Source: Hirudo medicinalis
Taxonomy: Eukaryota > Annelida > Clitellata > Hirudinida > Hirudinidae
Direction: 5' to 3'
Length of the DNA: 64,000 nt
NCBI GenBank assembly: GCA_011800805.1
Contig: MPNW01000136.1
Coordinates: 12,430 to 76,429 of the forward strand
Position numbers and translations under genes: made by a program. Below, piece by piece: positions 1 to 14,329 of this stretch (position 1 is the stretch's first letter; each line of letters begins with the position of its first letter). Below the pieces are notes generated by a model. It was not told where the DNA came from. It worked only from the letters and a program-made list of their open reading frames with translations, and did no database searches.

Positions 1-3000
1 AATTCTTATTTTATCAAGTCGTGAGTAATCCTAAGATGTGAGTAGGATTAGGCGCTACATAAAGGTTCACAACGACGACGACAAGCACGAACGAGCGAGG
101 CATGATTCACTGGAGCATTATCATGCATGTGAATGAATTGATTCACTGTAATTACATTGCATGACAAGAGCATATAATGCAAGATCACATCGCACATCAG
201 CACATCAGCACATCAGCACATCGCCGGTTCGGTTCGACTCTATTCCAAAATGCAATTTCAAATTGAATTCTTAAAAAAAAAAAAACTACAACATTTTTCA
301 ACTGTCCTTCGATCGTACGTATCCATTAATATTTTTAATTAATTATACTCGACGAGACAAGTAATTATATTTATTCCAGTTAACTGATCAGAACGAACAT
401 TTCCAACAATTTGTATAGCGCGCACCGACATCACGTCATTAGCTAAATGTATTCTAAACCCATTCACATTATGACCTCATGACATTACACAAAACCAAAC
501 AACAATAATAATGTTTATTAAAATAATTAATTAATTCGAACCTTTTTTGTAAGAAGCCATCCTAACAATCAACTTATGCTTTGAACGTCATAGTACACAT
601 GCACACACACACATGTACACACACAAATTTATACACACAAACGCGCACAAGCACAATCACACATACATTCGCGAATTAATAAATAGTCTCCCTAAGGTCA
701 GGGGTTCGATTCTCGACGAAGACTTTCGTGATAGTGTCAGCAGAGAGAAGCCTTCCAATCCTTGGGCGCCCTGCAGAACTTGATGTAATTTTAATTGGTT
801 CGACCTTGAGTAGTCTGATGCTCACAAAGATTGTCAGCCAAGGTAGTCTAGACGCTGTACTCTGGTACGAGAGGTTCTGTCGGAGCAGCGAGTGTCTAGC
901 TAGCCGGGACTCTTCGCCGATCTCCGAATAAATTGGGTCCATTTGAGTCGCGTTGAGGGGTTGAAATTGAGTTGAACTTTGAAGAAATTGGTTTTATTCT
1001 TAACGAGTGGTTTTGACATGTTTAGATAAAAAAAAAAAAATTTGTCACTCATCATTACGAATTGATTTCATTCTGTTAAAATATTTTTTATAATTTGTAA
1101 TGCTATGTTATCTAGGACAAGAAATATAAGCCTTATCATCTCTCGAACTGGATAGAGAAGTTCACATCGAAAACTGGGAGACTCTCGATAAACAATGGAT
1201 CTACAGTGGTCTGACATTCTTAAGAATGTCATGCTAAGGTTACCCGACATTCACCTGCAGATCTTCCAATCCCTGTACGTGATAAGGGGACCACCGACTA
1301 TTCAATTAAAGGCGAATATTTGGTCATTAAATCACTTGAAGACTTGAACGTAGTTTTGAAGGCAGTTTTCTCATCGTCAATTCCATAAAATTGTGTCAAA
1401 ACCAGTTCAACAGGTGCTTGCAATTTAAGGTCACTTGTTGTTCGTCATTTGTGGCGTCCAGGTCGGCGGAACGGCTCCGAGTGGTGCTGGATTGTCTGAA
1501 ATTACATAAACAGGAAATCCGAGATCTTCAAACAAGCCACAAATCATTATCAACTTAATGGCCTTTCGGGAAAGTCTATAATCTAACTTTTTTTTTTTTT
1601 TCGAAAATTTTAGGGTCAAACACATCTGCTTTTCAGGATGAATTATGAAGCATAACTTGAGACAATCGATTTCATCTGATGAAAGAAACTTTATCTCTGG
1701 CGCTCATGAGCCTCTTTGTCATTGCAATGATGAGTAACGCTCTATCAGGCACAACAAGCACACAAACAACAACAATAAGCAGACTTATTTTCGACTTAGT
1801 TTGGGAGAACAACGTATTTCTTGAACATCGAACGAAAACATTTTAAAATGTCCAAGAAAATGTAATGAACACCTGCTTCACGGCAACATTAGTTTGGATT
1901 ATAGCCGTGTTGTCTAAAAGCTCCATCAAGTTGGTCCACATTCGAGTGGATATTGATAATTATTACCTGTAGTAAGACCTGTAGTGCAGTCAGGTGTAAG
2001 TCCAAGTCTCAAATCACAGGCTGATGAAACTATAAAATCAATTTATTGGACCTCATTTGTACCTGCGTCCATAAAAGAAGACATGGGTTAGGCTTGGGGG
2101 TTGGGATCACCTGTAAAGCCTTGCTCTTGTAAGTCTTGATCATCGTATCTTGTGAGTGGTCTTTAACTTAAAAAAGCCAAGCGACTTTACATTTATCAAA
2201 CAAGGAGTCATGGGTCTCGAAATATTTGATTTATTGTCTTTGGAACAATTTGCCACTAATTATCGCTCATCAAGATGATATCCACTAAATGATGAACTAA
2301 ACCTTCTATGACATCTTTCTTAGACCATTCTTTAGAAGATATTTTTGGCTGAAATAGACAAAAGTTAGCTACAAAAGGATAAAATTTAAGTGAACCGTGA
2401 AATATTTAGTCATCAACAAGTTCTTTTAATAAATACATTGTAAGGAATAATAAGCATTTCACGCTTGTGTCCTTGTTGATATCCCCCGAGTCACCGTCCA
2501 ATCCAAGTCATGTTGATAGGCAGTCGCAAACAATTATTTGCCTAATAATATAAAATTATAATAATAATTGAATAATAATAATATTAATAATAACAACTGA
2601 ATAATAATAATAATTGAATAATAATAATAATAACTGATTAATAAAAATAATAATAATTGAATAATAATAATAATAAAATAATTGTAATAATTAATTATTT
2701 ATCAACTGAAAAAAAGCTAAACATGGCCATCAGGTCCCATTAGCCTCCTGCAAATCGTGTTCAAACAGTTCAAACACCCCAAAAAAATATTCCCGTCAAA
2801 ATAACTAGGTGACAAAATCCCTCAGGAGAAAACTGCCGATTGAAAAGTGGTCCTCAAGTCTCAGAAACATCGCGACATGATGAGGGACGTGCACTCCTCA
2901 CGAAGACAAGGACCGACCTCAGTCGAGGAGCGAATTCGAACTGACACAGTGACCCAGAAAAAAAAAAGAACAAAAATTGAGGATTGCATCGGGCTATAAT

Positions 3001-4067
3001 AACCTTTCCGATTGCAAAGTCTATAAAGCACCACACCTGAACCACGTTGGGAGGAAATTTCTTTAATTTATTGCCCGCCAGCCGACGTCCCTTGGCCTCC
3101 CTCGGTCGGTCGTCGACCCGTTTAGGGGTAATAAACAAATAAGATATTTATCCATTGCTTGAAGGAAGGCAAGATGAATAATTTCTTTGTGTGCCAGAAA
3201 ACTCCATCGATAAAACCTCGGAGAGGAATGAAGAAATGAATGTAACTTATTTTATCATTTTTAGCAACACTTAGATTAATTTTTATTAATTCAGCTAATA
3301 ATTAGTAGACTATAATAATAATAGACTGACTGCCTATGACATTCTGTGTCACCTTAAATGAGTCGATTTTGTGCGTATTCTAATATTTTTAAGTCGGAAA
3401 AATCTCCAGCAATAAAAATATGAACACCTGATCAACATGGAGATCGACTTTCGGAAGAATTCAAACCCAGTCACTTCGTCCGACTCCATCAAAAGCCCTG
3501 GGAATCCATCCCATCACGAGAAACGTTTTAGAGGGCCACGTGAGGCCCACATTCTTCACGTTTTTATAAGTTTTATGTATTAGCCTACGATAGAATATCA
3601 CTTATAATCGACATTGGACAGTGCATATTTTGTGACCAATTATGATAGTTCAGCATAAAGTCAGTTATTATGACAGGAAGTAAACATACAAGCAAGGATG
3701 GAGGAAGAGACACAAGGATAGACAAACGTACTGACGGACATAGTCAGCGATAAACTTGGATTTTTCTTATTCGCTCGTCGGCAGAACATCGAAGTGATGA
3801 GGTATCTAGGCACGCGTTTGCAAGGTTACATTCGTTAAGGACGCTCAACAAGCACAACAAGCACAACAAGCACACAAACAACAACAACAACAATAAGCAG
3901 AAGCATTAGAACAACAAGTAGAACAAGAAGAAGCAAGCGTTCACGATTTCAAGTCGCCCTCTAAAAGTTCAGAAACAATGGTTTCCTAGAGTGGGTTTTG
4001 AACTCAAAAACTGAGGCCAAGGAGCACAAGTTAAGCACAAATGTACATATTTGTCCCTCTACATGAA

Positions 4068-4100
<33 letters not shown>

Positions 4101-4619
4101 CATCTACACAACACTGATAGCAAAGAGAGTTGGGGATGCTTAGAAATTTATTGGATGGCCAGGTATCGTTCGAGAGATAAAACTTCTAAATTGCAGCAGA
4201 CACAGGCAGAGAGACAAAGACAGGGCACAAGAGATAGATGAAGGCATCACGGGCAGAGGTTATGATGAACATTACATAGCAAGCTTGTATTAGAAGTAGC
4301 TATCAGACAATTATACTCTTTTCGATAGGAGGAGAGATGTGACCAGAAAGTGAGAGGATGATAGAAGGAAAGAGGGAGAGAAGGACGAGAAAAAGAGAGG
4401 GAAGCAAGGAAGTTAAAAATAAAACCCGGCACTAACTCACAACCGCACACGCGCACGCAAGGACGCGTTACATATAAGTAGCCGGCGGGCCAATCAGAGC
4501 TTAGCATTTCAAAAAGATCAGGCCTAAAAGTAAAAATGGAGAATTTGAAAATTTTAGGAGGGAAGGTTTTTTTTTTGCCCAAATCCTGGCTTTGAAAATA
4601 TAAAGAGACGGAAGAGGAA
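1..4619. other. Non-coding, repeat-bearing stretch
   Basis: I see no exon chain here on either strand; the open frames are short and lack family features. It holds a tandem CACATCAG-type repeat at about 187-222, a CA-rich stretch at 600-665, an AAT-rich stretch at about 2545-2690 and a (CA)n tract at about 4066-4103. A motif reading GGCGCTACATAAA at about 51-63 resembles the 3' tails of the retroelements seen elsewhere in this window. The segment 690-940 is less AT-rich and has a B-box-like GGTTCGATTC at about 702-711, so it may be an old element. Confidence 0.5.
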
Positions 4620-4956
4620 CTCTTAATTTCGGACCGGGAACTTCAGCCTGCGTAACACGTCGGAGTGAATTTGAACGAACGAGTTGCTCGAAATCGGATG
4701 TCACTTTGACTTTTATTTCGATGACCTCGCGACGATCAGTCGATCTCGAAGATTTTTTCGAAATGTTTAGCGTCGAGGACACTTCGACGCGCGGCCTGAA
4801 CTTTCTTGGGTCGAGTGATGCCGAAGTCTGAATTTCGTAGCCGAGAAAGTTTCTGAGACGATTGGTTGTTACAAATGTCTGCCCTTTCGTGGATTTGTGA
4901 TTTGAAATTTGTTTTTTTCTTTTTGCCCGATGCCGTCTCAATCTTCATTTACAACA
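4620..4956. other. Less AT-rich, CpG-containing segment; possible non-coding exon
   Basis: The segment has many CG dinucleotides compared with its flanks and ends at a good plus-strand 5' splice consensus (CAA then GTGAGT, about 4954-4959). A 146-codon open frame on the minus strand has no recognisable domain and I take it as chance. It could be a 5' UTR exon or an island without a transcript. Confidence 0.2.
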
Positions 4957-5879
4957 AGTGAGTCTTGAATATGTTGAGAATTCATCGGAGAGGTTTGATC
5001 AACTGACAGTTTGACTTTTTTTTTTATCGCTTTAGTGATAAAATTCGATGTTTAAGAGTGCCTCGTTTTCGTTCGTGAATGAGATTAACATGTTCGCTCG
5101 TCACCTCGTCGTGTCACGACTGACACGACTTCAGACTTCAATAAATGTTTAACGAGGACTTTAAAAGTTGACAAAGCACGGAACAAGTTGTAAATTTCAT
5201 GTTTGAGGGAACAACATCCAGCTGTCCAGCTTACATTTTTCTGAGCTCTGGTGAATGTTTTAAGTTTAAGCATTTCTGTTTCAAATTTAATCTAAGTCAG
5301 AAGCCTTTGTGTTTGTGTCAAATTATTCATTTAAATTGTTTTCATTATTAATTTGAACCAATATTGAAGTATATCTACTAGGTCTTTTGCATGATAAGAG
5401 TTATCTGTAGCACTCAATGGGATCAAATTTGTTACAAAGAAATTCTACTTTATCTATTCACCAGAGTGAGTGGAATCATGTTTGTGCCTAAACTGCTGCT
5501 AAGTAATAACCAGAACGATTTATCAGTTAACTGTTTAGCTTGAGAATTCAGAATAATTCTTGGAATTTTCACTAATCAAACCTGTCGTTTTGATTACCAT
5601 CATCAATAAATGCAGGGAGATGTTAGACAAAAAATATTTGTTTCAAACATTTTAATTTTCCCTTGTTGTTTATTTACCCTGAGTAAGAATTATGATGTTC
5701 AGTGCCTTGTTAACCTCTAAAACCTCAAAAATCTCTGGAACAAGTGTACAGACGTTTCTCGTTTTCATTGAAAGTTGACGAAGGGGATTACAAATTTTTT
5801 TGCCATTTATGACATTTGGTCGTTAAGTTTGCTAATGTTTATCATCTTCTTATTTTTCATTCGACCCTAGTTTCTGGCC

Positions 5880-6320
5880 TTTCAGTCACCTTCTGTCTTC
5901 AAATGATTTTCTCTTACGAGCAACGCGGCTCATCACGCTTGTATAAATTTAGCAGCAGTTTGTGAAACGAATCCCCGGTTTTGCTAGAATCGATCGCTTT
6001 GTGGTCGGATTATCTCGGCTGTTTCAATTCTAAATGTCAAAGTTCACGTCGACGGTGCGGGATTTTTCTGGATTTCGATTCTGGTTGGATTTGCGGTTTG
6101 AAAAAACGTAAATCGAACGAAAAACGTAAAGAAATCAAGGGATTTCGGGGGCTCGAGACTTTGGAGGATTTGGAAACATCTTGATTACTGATTGTTGTTG
6201 GCGACATCGAAATGGCCGATCGATTTTATTCTCCTTAATTGATGAATTTAACTCGACTGCTGCTCTTGCTCCTCGCTAGGGATTGAAAAGATTGAAAACG
6301 GATTGAAATGTTTAAAACAG
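5880..6320 (+). promoter_or_regulatory. Putative promoter and short first exon
   Basis: There is a TATAAA at 5942-5947, followed by about 350 bases unusually rich in CG dinucleotides. The stretch ends with ATG TTT AAA ACA G and a perfect donor, CAG then GTGAGT, at 6320/6321. This is the layout of a TATA promoter with a mostly non-coding first exon. If it is spliced to the IGSF9-like gene, the phase (1) matches the acceptor at 14330, but Ig1 and a signal peptide would then be missing. The link is an inference and weak. Confidence 0.25.
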
Positions 6321-9300
6321 GTGAGTCTACAAGGGCAGAGAATGGTTCGTAAAAAAACATGAGGCTTGAAATTCGTTACTGACGGTCAGCCGACCACAAC
6401 TGTGGAGTTGTGTTTTGGTTATTTAAAAAACACTCCTCGTTAAGGCGGACTATTTGGCTCCCACCGGGGCCCCTCCCCCTAAAAAAAAAAAAATAAAAGA
6501 TAAAAAAAAAACGAAAATAACTTCTCATCCGTGGCCCTGAGAATCCCGGTGGAGCTTCTTCGCCGACACATTCTCATCAACATGTGAGTCAGTCTTTTTA
6601 ATAGGTTCCATTGCCGTACGTCTCCTTCAGAAAAAACCTTTCTTATGGGAGACTCTTTGAGGGCAGATCTTCATCTGTCAGCCACCACTGCCATGGTATT
6701 TACGTCAGCCCTTGATTTGATCGGACTTAATCGGGTTGGTTTAAAAGAGGAATATTTATTAACTGTCACGAAGACTATCACGAATACGATGCGTTAGCTA
6801 ACTTATAGACCTAGGGTTGTTAATTTATATTATCTTTAAGGCTTCATTAACGGAAGCTTGTTCGTGTCTTATCTTAAGTAATGCTAAAATTGCTTTGCTA
6901 TTATGAATAAAGGAACGAATGATTTAGTAATGCCTGGCAGATATCAACAATTTGTGACGATAACTTTCAAAAATTCTACCGGAGTATAATAGTACGAGAA
7001 AAGGCAAACGATCCATTTCGAAAAGCGTATTCTGTTCCCAATTCTAGGCACCGATCAATCCGAATAGACTAACCACAACAAGGAATTCAGACAGACCAAT
7101 CATATCAGATACATCCGTTGCCTGGTACTACTACGCCAGTTTAGAAAGGAAGCAGCAGGAAAACACGGTAGTGGCATTGAAAGATGGGAGGATCTAAAAT
7201 GCTTTGATCACTTGCAGTCTGGTACTGAAATTGAGTTGGATAGTGCTAGCGGATTTATTTGATTCGTTTATTGTAGGCTAGGGATGACATGGACTAATTG
7301 TTATTACAATTCTTATCACAATAGCTTTTTGTGCTTTACTTTATCCGCAAACTGTATAGTTTCTGAGATGTATCTGACCGTGGTTTGATACTTCTTTTCT
7401 GCTCAAGAGTTCTCAGTCTTTCTGCCTCTAGACTTCTCCTCCCCACATAAGGGAAATGAACTTTCCAGTTCAGCCGGTTTACATTGAACCTTCCTCTTCT
7501 TGGTCTTCACGCCAAAACCAGTAAATATTGCCAACTCCCTACTCCATGGCCTTTTGTGGTCACACGGAACACAAGCTTCTAAGGAACGATAAAAATCAAA
7601 AAGCAAAACCAATTCATTAATTTTTCCGACTAAAGTTTTGGAATTTTTCCGCAGCTGGAAAAGCAGTTGGGAAGGTTAGAATTGGATCTGCAAGAATATT
7701 GAATCCACTTCCAAAGTTGAGAACAATTGATACCTTCTCATGTCTTTGCACTGGAGATTGAAAAAGTTGGTTCGAATGTTTTTCTGTAAAAAAAAATAAA
7801 TAGTTTTGTTGCGATGTAATGTTGCATAAGTGTTATGCTGGGACCTGGCATACTCTATTTTCAACAAAGCTCTCTTTATTTGAAGTTTTCTTAAGTGTGT
7901 GGTCTACAATTAAGAGTACTGCATAATTGCCAACGTCTACTTTCTGCAATATTTTCTGTTATGTTTTTCATCCAAGTTTAGGCCCTGGTACGCAATTGGG
8001 CCCTTAAATATAGACCAAACATCAAACCATAAGTTGAATAAAACTACATGGAGACTATTCGTTGGACCTTGTTCATAGCTAAGGATTGCCTTTAAGGATT
8101 GTGTCTCGACTAAGAACGATTTTAGATTGTTATTGCGTTAGGAAAAGTTCTGATTCTTACGATTGGCCTGACATTGTCTTCAGTTCTGGGCTGCATTCGG
8201 CAGTTTCCCGCTTAGAGGAATCCTAGAAGAACCAAGGCCTTGAAAGTCCTTGTATTTACAAAGTGTGTTGTTATAATTGGGAAAGCAATTCTAGCGAGTG
8301 ATGTTTAGCAACTGCTAATTACCGCCCAAGCCTAATTACAAGAAACAAGTTTCAAGATTTTTTTCCTCAGTAGAATTAAACCGTTTTATTCGGTAAAAGA
8401 TTTATTTCTTGATTAAATTCTCTCGAGGCTTTGCCAAAGTGGTGCCCTGTTCGGCTTAACTTGCTTGGAGTGATTTTTGAAATGTTGCTGTCATTAAGAA
8501 GACGAAAGATGCTCGAATAGCATTAATAACCAGAATGTTGGAAAAACAAAGTGCTCTGACATTTTCGCCAAAAGTTGCAGAAACGGACCTGGATATTTTT
8601 GCAACTTAATCAGGAGAGGATATCGGATTCTCCCTCCATTGTCTCCATGTTCGATGCTTTCAGGTCCATCGCGTGGGACGTCTTCCTTCTAGAATTACCG
8701 TCTAAAAACATTTCCGAGATCCGAGTTTTGCCGGTGGATTGTTTTCCAATCGTAAAACGTTTAAAAGTGGATGGGAGTTTAAAACGAGCGTTGGGAAACT
8801 TTAGCGGATGGATTTTTTTTTATTATTATTATCTTGGAGCTGTTTTCTTTCAGGATTTCTTTCCAGAGAGTAAAAAAAAAAATTTCCGAAGGTCGGAGGC
8901 TGTGATTTGCCGAGCGTGTGTGCATCATACCTGTGAGGCTAATGACTCATTATTTTCATTCCTGGTGACGTAACCAACCGGATGCCTGGATGGATGGGGA
9001 ATGAGTGTTGCTCATGTGTTGCATCCACACTGCTAGGATTGAAGAACTGATTGCATCCACACTGCTAGTCCACTGCTAGGATTGAAGAAGTGATTCTGTT
9101 TTAGGACAGCAAAGAGCGATCATGATACCGTAGAATTTCTTTTTTAGTTAATTTACGATCTGCCAGCCCAGCGTATCAATTATCTGATTATCATTCTATT
9201 GTTGTCTTATCGCCTCCGCTAATTCATCTATTTTACGCTAAAATATTTTTTGATTATTTCCCAATTAATGTTTATCCGAAAGAGTTCTTAGTCGTATCTG

Positions 9301-12300
9301 CCTGGCAATTGTGCCGGTTATTAAAACGGATGAATTCTTTGAGGAAAATAAAAATTTATCAATCATTTCTTATCCTCATCTTGCAATTTCTTGCGGACGC
9401 ATTTATTTCCAAATGTTTATTTAAATTCATTCGTCGAATTTTCCTACTTTGTGTTAATATCGAATGATTATTTAGTTATTATTAGTCAATACCAGGTCGC
9501 TATTCAGCTAATAGCACTTAATTATTCAGTTAATAATGAATCACGATTTTTAACAGAGTTTGGTCCAATTTCCATGTTGACAGAATCTGATCGAAAGTCT
9601 TAATAGCAATGATCCTCTCTTTAGGGCCGCTCCCATGAACCGAGGATGGTCAGATCACCACTTTAGGGGGTAAAGTGCCATACGCACATTTATGGTACAG
9701 GGTCCCCTCCTGCCATACGTGACAAAACGCCAGGCTATTTTTAGAGGCCGGGTAATTTTTTTTAAGGTTATTTTTGTCAAAGTTCGATAAATTTCCATAT
9801 CTAAATAGGGTGGTTTAAAAATGTCTTGATTGAATGCAATTTAAGACGATGACAATTTTTTTTTAAACTGCTCTTGGAAGGACCACTTCCGAAAATACTC
9901 TCGACTTTATTTTGATTTCGACTTGAGTGAACTTTTTACTTTATCCATAAATTTGGTTCTATTTTCATTTCTAGTTTTTTTTTCTTATTCCACAATTATT
10001 TCTTAATTTAGTAAGTTTCCAGCTTAATTTCTGAAAATAGATTTCAAATTAATGCCACTAATTATGGTTTATAATTGTCTTGTAGTTCTTTTTGGAATGT
10101 TTCTTTCAATTTCTAACTGAATCGATTCTAGTTGTCATTAATTCTCAGAATTACAGGCTGGTTACTTCTTCATAGGCTGTTAGAATTATTTTTTTAAAAT
10201 AAATTTTCAAACTCAAATGTAGGGGTGTGTGGAGGGTTAAATATCACGTATAACACATTAAACATACATCATCTATCGCTGTGTCATTCATTTGCTTAAG
10301 GCAAATAAGCCATTTGATGTATTTTGACAATGTCAGCATGTTATTGCATTAGTACTGACCGACTTGTACTGACGATACATTACGTAGTTAAGGAATCAAT
10401 CAATAAATACTTACATTGCATAAGTTGAATAATTGATGTCATATGATGTCATGCTGGATGCCATACGATGTCATGATGGATGTCGTATTAATTTATTTCT
10501 TAACATAAACTATAAACATATGAATATTCATAATCATCTTTTGCGCTGATAAAATCCTTCACTCAAGATAACTTGTCCACTTGTCCTGCTATTTAGATTC
10601 TGAACTTTTTGTTTTGAGTCAAAATGCCATCTACTGGCAAAAACATTCATTCAATGCTTTACCTGGCCCCATCGGAATAATGGATAATATTTTTTTAGCC
10701 CTCGGTCGAATGGTTTACAAGGTCGGTTGTTTTGAGTTCTGGTCAAGAAAAACACTTACAAAGCTAACCTGAGTTTGTCGAAATAAATTCTGGACAGAGG
10801 CTAAAAACATTACTTAATTTGGTTCTTCTGACACATTAGCGAATGTGGTCCCCTGGAATATTCCCAGTGACCCCCAAGGACGCCCCCTCAGACGTCGACA
10901 GGAAACTCGGGAAAGAGATGAGATTGATTTGGCTAATCAGCCCCTATCACCGAAGCCATCTGTCTGAAAGATAAAACGAGAAGTGTATTAATTGGATCAT
11001 AACTTATCCGTGATAGACTTCATCTTCTCTCCTGTTTGAAAATGTCGAATCGCACGCACAACTACGGGGTCCCGCCTGTCCGGACGGGGTAGGATGGGGG
11101 AGCCTGGGTGCAATGCCATAATTTATAACTCTTTCGGCCACGTGTAAGCTCTCTCAAGCGACATGAAAGTGGTATCAGAATTCGGAGCTATTTCATCTTC
11201 TTTTTTGGCTCACACGTTCATGTCGGGCCAACTCCATTTCCGTCTCCAGTCAACTCTAAGTATTATTGGCAGACACGATGAATATATTTCCCTTTCTTGG
11301 TACAGTTTCGTCATTTCCTGTCCTGCTACCGACAAAGGAAGAGCGACTTCTTGTCTCGTGATATTTTCAGAGTGGAAACTCAAACGTTGGCAGAATAAAA
11401 CAGTTAATTCGATCACGAATTTATCTCGTTAACCCCTGGAAGCAGACGATAACGCGATGCAACATTTGATTGTCTGGAATTAATTCACAAAGAAGTCAGC
11501 TCACCGACTCTTAAACAGGTATGGTATGATCGTCCTCCACTGGAGTCTCATTAGCATCATTAGTGTTGTCGGTGAGGTTGTTGTCGGAGAGGCTGTTGTC
11601 GGAGATTGTTATCGGAGGTTAGACACGGCAGGAAATTAAAACCGGACAGATACTACGTGATGCATCTGAAAATCAGAAAATGAAAGGTGATTTCTCATTG
11701 GAGCAGATGTTCTGCCTTCTCAAGCAGATGTTCCCTGCCGAGCGTGGCCATCAACGTCTTGGCTTTTGTGAATTGCCCTTTCAATGTACTTTGTTTCAAG
11801 TCGTCCTCCACTTTCAGCTCGTTGGCAATCAGTGGGTCGTTCCCATTCGTCAGATGGCCGAGATGGGCAGGTCCATATTTCTTGTTTTCCAGCCATTCCT
11901 AGAGGCCGTGGAGTGTGCTCGTGCTGAAATATCTTAGGACTTTATTGAATGTAATTATTATTTATTAGTTATTCCAGTTGTTTTTGTGTGCTTTTTTTTA
12001 ATAAATTATATCTAATTACGTGATATTATATTCTCAATGTATGTTTTTATTGTTGCTGTTGTTGTTGTTGTTGTTGTTGTTGGTGGTGGTGTTGGTGTTG
12101 TTGTTGTTGTTGTTGTTCTTGTTGTTATTGCATATAAATGCGTCATCAATTTATTTTGAGCTTGTTCTTAATCACGTTATTATGAATTTCTTATTGCATT
12201 CAATATCGGAGTGAAGTGCGGAGTGCCGTGGGTTCACGGGGAGTGCAAACACATTCATAATTGTGTCCGAATTCTGAGCTCGCGTCGGCCATCCTTTTTT

Positions 12301-12814
12301 TTATGACGAATTGTGCTGTTACTTCAATGCGTTCGTCAACTTATCTCCGTGCAAAATATTCACAAAGAATTATTTTATTATATTATTATTATTATTATTA
12401 CATTGTTAATTATTAATTATTATATTTTCCTGTTGACCTAAAATGCCAAAAATGGCCAGAGGTTGAATAAAATCATTTCAGTCGACAAAATATTTTTAAA
12501 AAGTACGTTTTAAGCGGTTTGACAAGAGAGCCTATTATTTGTCAAAAATGACTTTGGCTCCTGGCGAATGTCACCGCATCGATCTGCGTTAGATCAGCCA
12601 TTGTATCGATGTTATCATCAATATTTGTCTAATATTATTTTAAAAATATTCTGTTAATGTTGAGAATGTGATTGACAGGCGTAATTTGTATAATTAAATA
12701 ACTTCCAAGAACACGTGCGAACGCATCGATTTCCAGACCGCTTCGTAGCTTCGACCAATCCCAAAATGGCTTCATGATCGTCGCAGCGGGTCGAACCTCC
12801 CCCTCTCCGTAATG

Positions 12815-12950
12815 TAATAATGGAGACATTATGTCACAATGTAATGATGGAGACATTGTGTTACGATGTCATTATGGAGACATTGTATCACGATGTCATG
12901 ATGGAGACATTGTATCACGATGTCATGATGGAGACATTGTATGACGATGT
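12815..12950. repeat. 27-bp minisatellite, five units
   Basis: Five head-to-tail units of 27 bp each contain GGAGACATT and CACGATG-like words with a few substitutions. The tract then runs into a (GAT)n microsatellite at about 12952-12980. The unit is a multiple of three, so the plus strand stays open and reads as a nine-residue repeat (METLYHDVM-like). I see no gene features around it, so coding is unlikely. Confidence 0.85.
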
Positions 12951-13974
12951 AGTGATGATGATGATGATGATGATGCTGATGATGACGATGGTGACAAATA
13001 ATATATTGTTGTGAAGCTCCAGGATTTACTGTTGTAATGAGAAATGATTTTCAATCAATCCATAGATGGCAGGATATTTCTTCTGACAGCTCCTCAATGC
13101 TTTGTTTCCGAAAGTGTAAACTTAGTTTTAATATTTAATATTTGAGATATTCTTTTTGAATTTTATCTAATTGTTCTTTAAAAAAACAAATTAAACTTTT
13201 TCTAAAAACTTAATCAGAAATAATGTTCGAATTAATTTCAAGGGAAGTTTTCGTGAAAATGAGGAATAGGTGATAAATTATAGATGGCTCGCAAGATTCG
13301 AAATCTTGAGAAGAAATTAACTTGTAAAAACATTCACGTGCATACCGCTAGATGCTCGCACACATTTGCAAACAACTAAACCAAAATCACTTCCAATGCA
13401 AGCCTTCCTCAAAGCTAAAGAGTGAATGACTATCCGCTGGAAGTGCCGGATGGAAGGAGTGATTGAAGAAGGAAAGCAATTAAAGAGATGCTGAGGAAGA
13501 AGAGAGGGTTCTATAAGTGGAGTAGTAAATCAGAGAGGCAGTTCGAGTCTTAGTTGCAAGGTAGTCATACCCCATCACCATCATCATCGTCATCATCATC
13601 ACCATCATCATCTCCATCATCATCTTTTTCTTCATCATCATCATCATTATCGTCGTCGGCGTCATCATCATCATTATCATCGTCATCATTTTCCTCCTCC
13701 TCCATATTGTCATTATCGCCAACCATCCCTGATATGCTCCGCTGGTTGGAGAATGGTTATAAAAGCAACCACCGTTGCCACCAACACGACGGTGGATAAA
13801 AAAAAATAGTGGAAAACTAAAACTTCTTGATTGATGTTAATTGGGTTGCTAATGATTACTAATAATTGTTTGTTGAGTGCCTACAAATTATGAGAAGACT
13901 TCTTTTTTATATTTGTCTGATCTGTCCTTGTAGCCAGATCAGTGGTGGAAGAGTGAAGGAAGGTAAAGATGGAT

Positions 13975-14199
13975 GGAGTGTGCTTGATTGAATGATTGAT
14001 TGAATGACTGGTTGAATGATTGGATGGAGTGTGTTTGATTGATTGATTGGTTGATTGAATGATTGGATTGAGTGTGATTGAATGATTGGGTGGAGTGTGA
14101 TTGATTAGTTGATTGATTGATTGATTAATTAACTGATTAAGTAATTAATTAATTGAGTGATTGATTGATTGATTAATCGATTGATTAATTGATTGATTA

Positions 14200-14266
<67 letters not shown>

Positions 14267-14310
14267 GATTGATTGATTGATTGGATGGAGTGTGATTGAA
14301 TGAGTGTTAA
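13975..14310. repeat. TTGA/ATTG tetranucleotide tract
   Basis: A long TTGA-rich microsatellite, most regular from about 14160 to 14282, with interspersed GGATGGAGTGTG words. It lies directly upstream of the first recognised Ig exon of the IGSF9-like gene, so it forms part of that intron. It also produces spurious open frames. Confidence 0.9.
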
Positions 14311-14329
14311 GCATTGAACTTCCATTTAG

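Larger units (their letters stand above)
6321..14329. other. Intergenic or intronic sequence without recognised exons
   Basis: Read on both strands, no exon could be assigned; in particular I found no Ig-type first domain for the downstream receptor. It contains a local duplication at 9021-9090 (a 16-bp word repeated 32 bp apart), (GTT)n at about 12052-12130, a 27-bp minisatellite at about 12815-12950, a CAT/TCA tract at 13570-13710 and a TTGA tract at 13975-14310. Confidence 0.5.

Noticed and set aside
4501..4941. 146-codon basic minus-strand frame
   Set aside because: No domain, unusual composition, and it spans a poly-T run; I treat it as chance in a less AT-rich segment.
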